DNA of 11,942 nucleotides from Phoronis ovalis (lineage: Eukaryota; Phoronida; Phoronidae). The stretch lies in assembly GCA_028565635.1 (NCBI GenBank), contig JAOXYB010048991.1:1-11942 (forward strand). The letters run 5' to 3'. The stretch's first letter is position 1. Every line of letters begins with the position of its first letter. The position numbers were made by a program, and so were the translations under genes. The notes under the pieces are model-generated. The model saw only the letters and a list, made by a program, of their open reading frames with translations. It ran no database searches and had not been told where the DNA came from. This document shows positions 8,420-11,942 of the stretch, one piece after another.

Positions 8420-9537
8420 ACTTTAGCTCTGTCGATTCAATTAAAATGCTTTAAAATGTAATTACAAGGTGATTGTATATGGTTTTATTTCACTTGTAGT
8501 TTTATTCCCAGGGGTGTTTCTAACTAATGGTCATGATAAGAGCTGTACGTAATTCCAGCTAGCAAAAACCTAATATAAATACAATCAGCACGTTCAATAA
8601 TTATAAAAGTAACTACAAGTTCTTGCATGAGTGACAAATATTTACCCTGCGCACTACATGCAACGGACCAATCTTTTTTTTTCAGTCATTAATACACCAA
8701 TGTCTTCAGAATAGCAAACTAAACAAGCATGACGGTAGCAATATGATTTTGGTGAAGGACTTTAATTTTGTCTGTCAAGGTATGAAATATTCCATATATA
8801 AATTAGCAACTAATGTGAAAATGACATGTTGAAACGGCTTAAAAAACAGCTTATAAAATCATAATAAAGATGCGATTTTCGAATGATTTATATGTTTTTA
8901 ATCGTAAGAAACAAAAAGAAACAAAAGTAATTGAATGCGATTTTTTTATATGGCACCGATTAACTTAAAGTTAAAATTTTAAAAAAGTTATCAGTACCGT
9001 TAGAAAGAAATTCAATTTTATAATTGTCTAGACATGTTTGTGTCGATACAGGGATTCGTTTTAGAGATATAGAATAAAACGATCGAGTAGAGTACTGTCT
9101 AGCAATCAAAAGTCGCCTTGTAACGCGGTTTGGTACAAATACCGCGTGACCAGCGTGATATGCTGTCGTTCAGAATGGATTATAATATATCCTAGACATT
9201 ATTATGTATCAATACAACTCTTATTTGACTATGTACAGATGTCTCATAACATTAATATACCAAGTGTCTGTAGAGCACACAAGTTAACAATATGCACCGT
9301 CCCCAATCTTCAAAACATCTCTGTTAAATCCTGGTCATATTCAGAATGTTGCCTTTACTGAACACAGTCAATGAAAGTTTCGTAAATTTTACGTTACAGA
9401 TTGAAACAAATTCTGCCATCAAGGTTATTCATCTGTTCTACCTAAATACTTATAACAGCATTCTGTCATTGAAGGACATCATATATACGAGTGGTGATCG
9501 ATATAGATCTTTCTTGCTATCAAATTCTAATTTTGCT

Positions 9538-10497
9538 TCATAAATCGTTTAATGGTTGCCTACCGATGAGATTCAAAATGTGACTTCTGAATTTCTTATT
9601 TGCTATTACGTAAATGATCGGATTGCATAGGGAATTACATTGTATCAGTGTAATAGTGGTCTCCATAAATATTGCATCTGTAACGACCAGTCTATTTATT
9701 ACCAAAAAGAATGGTAAAAAACAAATAGCATATACTGTAATAACTACCGCCATAGTGACAGTGACTCTGCCTTCTTCGGCGCTAATAAAAGCAGATGGTG
9801 CGCCAGTGGTTGCTATTTGACGTCTCCTGTGGCGAAGCCTTATAACAATGGCTGTGTATAAAGTAAAACTGAGTGGAATTGGTATGAAGTTCCTTAAAAT
9901 TGTCCAGAGAAGTAGAAACTGAGGGTGAAAGAGCGAATGTGTAGCGCATTTTTTTGATGGATCATACCGAGATAAAACAGAAAAGGTAGACATCAAGACA
10001 GGAATATGTGCAACTGCCCAAATGATGGCAACAGTTCGTACAGCCTTCTTCCGTTTCATTAAAGTGTTTTTGTACTTGGTCGGGAAAAATACACAAAGAA
10101 ACCTGTCCATGCTAATAATGACACACGTGGCTGCCGTAAAAGTCGATGGTGTCACCAGAGCCCATAGCATGAAAACGCATAGGCTCTTATTCTGGTAAAA
10201 CCACGGTACAGCAGCAGTAGAGTCTATTAAACTTGGTACGATATTTTTTAGAATTTCGATAGGTATCACAAACACAGCTGTGCAAAAGTCCGTGATTGCT
10301 AATGCAATGACAAATACTGTGTACGTCGAATTCGTAACCTGTTGTTGCTTATTCTTCATTAAAACCAAAGTCACGCCTACGTTCAAAACGAGGATGAGCA
10401 GCAGTATGACGGCTTTCCACACAAGAAATACAATGGCAGTTACAGGAGAAAAGTCTTGATAAGCTGATATCGTAGATGGCACGGTGCTGTTATGCAT
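9538..10497 (-). CDS. orphan class A (rhodopsin-type) G-protein-coupled receptor, copy 2
   Basis: An intronless 319-residue plasma-membrane receptor, paralogous to 3022-4020 with about 63% identity and no gap over 301 residues. Helices lie near residues 19-47, 59-81, 105-137, 150-172, 194-222, 243-269 and 274-297; helix 8 is near 300-311. Landmarks are N39 (1.50), D70 (2.50), C107 paired with C184, T121 (3.39), D131-R132-F133, W160, P206, Y214, E242 (6.30), C259-F-L-P262, N288 (7.45) and N292-P-I-I-Y296. As in copy 1, 6.48 is Phe and 3.32 is Leu, so it is neither a typical amine receptor nor an opsin. N3 and N103 are extracellular sequons. The open frame reaches a TTG at 10527 and then a stop, so the first ATG, at 10497 with A at -3, is taken as the start. 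The tail is short and unlike that of copy 1. SAYQDFSP before helix 1 is identical in both, which is unusual for receptor N-termini. The ligand and G protein are unknown. Confidence 0.93.
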   Translation of the reverse strand: MHNSTVPSTISAYQDFSPVTAIVFLVWKAVILLLILVLNVGVTLVLMKNKQQQVTNSTYTVFVIALAITDFCTAVFVIPIEILKNIVPSLIDSTAAVPWFYQNKSLCVFMLWALVTPSTFTAATCVIISMDRFLCVFFPTKYKNTLMKRKKAVRTVAIIWAVAHIPVLMSTFSVLSRYDPSKKCATHSLFHPQFLLLWTILRNFIPIPLSFTLYTAIVIRLRHRRRQIATTGAPSAFISAEEGRVTVTMAVVITVYAICFLPFFLVINRLVVTDAIFMETTITLIQCNSLCNPIIYVIANKKFRSHILNLIGRQPLNDL

Positions 10498-11794
10498 TGT
10501 GATGTTATCCGTTCCCGTGTAATTCAATGTTTTACTCTATCGATTGTAGCATTTAAAAGTGCCGGTATTTAGCTGGCGATACAAATAATTCATACGATCG
10601 TTAAGTTACACGAAGCAGAAAGTCGCTAATATGCTGACATCTAATTAGTCGCGTACTCTCATTAAGCAATTAATAATACCGTAATTAATGTGCTGAGGCT
10701 ATGCGTCAATGAACGCTCGTATGAGGAACATTGGTGTACAGGTGACGTCTATTATTTCTGGGAAGAGATTAAAACAATTAGTCGCATGACTAACTCTGTA
10801 TGTTTCTTTCACAGTTTTTACAATCTTCGCAAACCTTCCATGTTGTATGACCTTTTCAGCCGTTTTTCTACCTATGTTCGATGTTTACTGTTACTTTGTG
10901 CTTTTGATGAGATGTTAGAATATGATAGACCAATGTCATGGCTCAGTTGATAAACTACCTATTTCATATGTTTTAATGTAGAACTACCAACCAATTACAA
11001 TACAAATATAAAAATCTGGAAACAAAATTATAGAAAAAGAAATTATTTAATGCATATATATTTTTAGATGGTTAAACGAAAAGATATACAAATAAAAGTA
11101 TCCATATTTGAAATTAATATAAAAGTAAATCTAAAAAAATGTATCACTCATATTTGATTCATTACATAAAGATGTAGGTACAACATTTTGCTTCCGATTT
11201 CTCGAGGTATTAATTTTGAAATTATATATCTGTTGTTCAAAGCAAAACTTCAAGCAAATGAGTTTTGCAATTGGGAAACTCTACATATGGAGATTTTGTA
11301 CATCACTTCAGCCTGAATTTAAGTTTAAAAGATACATGTTTAATATTTTAACCCTAGTTGGTAATAGTACAGCTACGTGACCTACCTAAAGAATAACAAG
11401 TGAATAGCTTTAGTTAGATTCTTTAAAAATACAGCATATGCTTTTGTTTTAACTTGTGTCTGAATCATTATGTGTTTTTGTCACCTCTTCAAATATATTA
11501 GAGAGTTTGCCTGTGCAACCATTTTAGTTATACATTTTGCCTTGTCTTTACGTGACATTCCAAAGATTGAAATACTAATTTGCGGCGGAGATACTCGCCA
11601 TCTAATACCAACCACAATCAGGCACGTAACCTTTTCGTACCTTTTCTAAAATAACTTGCAGGGCTTTGTTGCTAAGAGTAGTGGGGCTTCTACTTGATAA
11701 AAACACAGACAAATGGCAAGAAATAACCCTGTCCACGAACTTTTATCATCTTTGCGTCAAATTCACGAAACTGAATCTTTTGAAAGTTGTTTGA
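10498..11794. other. upstream region of the second receptor and spacer
   Basis: The sequence next to 10498 should contain the promoter and leader of the minus-strand receptor; no TATA box or clear splice acceptor is evident. A plus-strand open stretch of 86 codons at 10690-10950 starts at GTG (first ATG at 10786), shows no family motif and is not called. As upstream of the first receptor, this stretch is less AT-rich than its surroundings. From 10960 to 11570 the sequence is strongly AT-rich with nothing recognised. About 11580-11780 is again less AT-rich and has a plus-strand open stretch of about 50 codons without recognisable similarity. Confidence 0.5.
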
Positions 11795-11942
11795 TTTAGA
11801 GTGTACATGTATATCCATGTTTAGAGTGTACATGTATATCCATGTTTATAGTGTACATGTATATCCATGTTTAGAGTGTACATGTATATCCATGTTTAGA
11901 GTGTACATGTATATCCATGTTTAGAGTGTACATGTATATCCA
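11795..11942. repeat. 25-bp minisatellite running off the window end
   Basis: The unit TTTAGAGTGTACATGTATAT followed by CCATG repeats with an exact 25-bp period from 11795, 11820, 11845, 11870, 11895 and 11920, the last copy being cut at the window edge after 23 bases. The only difference seen is T for G at 11849. Each unit contains the palindrome TACATGTA. The near identity of the copies indicates recent expansion. The sequence and period differ from the array at the left edge. Confidence 0.97.

Larger units (their letters stand above)
6927..9537. other. long AT-rich intergenic region downstream of the second receptor
   Basis: No protein gene is supported. Open stretches at 8276-8461, 9146-9361 and 9346-9543 are short, lack known motifs, and at least one starts at a non-ATG codon. 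Within the region I note ETS-type motifs (6958-6965, 7396-7409), a YY1/RFX-like cluster (8383-8419) and a 7-bp inverted repeat ACGCGGT/ACCGCGT at 9123-9129 and 9141-9147. The last few hundred bases should hold the 3' untranslated region of the minus-strand receptor that ends at 9538; I saw no nearby canonical AATAAA on that strand. Confidence 0.5.

Noticed and set aside
9614-9820. 68-codon plus-strand open frame opposite the second receptor
   Set aside because: It is antisense to the receptor, with no independent support.
10690-10950. 86-codon plus-strand open frame
   Set aside because: It starts at GTG; the first ATG leaves only 54 codons, and no family similarity is recognised.
11795-11942. 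CRISPR-like array
   Set aside because: The repeats are directly contiguous without variable spacers, which is a minisatellite.

Overview
The window looks like animal nuclear DNA. It is AT-rich, genes are sparse, and there is no operon structure or ribosome-binding site. It carries minisatellites, a decayed LINE fragment and two intronless seven-helix receptor genes. A lophotrochozoan, most likely a mollusc such as a bivalve, fits best: lineage-specific tandem families of intronless rhodopsin-type receptors are common there, and the LINE fragment resembles CR1/jockey-like elements frequent in those genomes. The organism is an inference; the animal origin is secure.

Layout: 1-171 holds a 26-bp tandem repeat. 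172-1332 shows nothing recognisable. 1333-1679 (minus) is the 3' end of a dead non-LTR retrotransposon, abutting a degenerate 22-23 bp array at 1678-1780. 1913-2030 has a short direct repeat. 3022-4020 (minus) is the first class A G-protein-coupled receptor (332 aa). 5187-5285 and 5667-5760 are two diverged copies of a short repeat. 6865-6926 is a 46-bp hairpin flanked by perfect 8-bp direct repeats. 6958-6965 and 7390-7409 hold ETS-like sites, and 8383-8419 holds a YY1/RFX-like motif cluster. 9538-10497 (minus) is the second receptor (319 aa). 11795-11942 is a 25-bp minisatellite running off the end.

The two receptors are the biological core. By hand count they align without a gap over 301 residues with about 191 identities (about 63%). 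They share the microswitch set: N1.50, D2.50, D-R-L/F at 3.49-3.51, P5.50, Y5.58, E6.30, NPxxY. They also share two departures: Phe in place of the toggle Trp 6.48, and no Asp at 3.32. That argues against amine receptors and opsins and leaves them as orphans, probably peptide or small-molecule sensors. The longest open frames of both genes begin at TTG, so I place the starts at the first in-frame ATG. Homology largely ends at the coding edges. I see no third receptor copy and no further protein-coding gene I can support.
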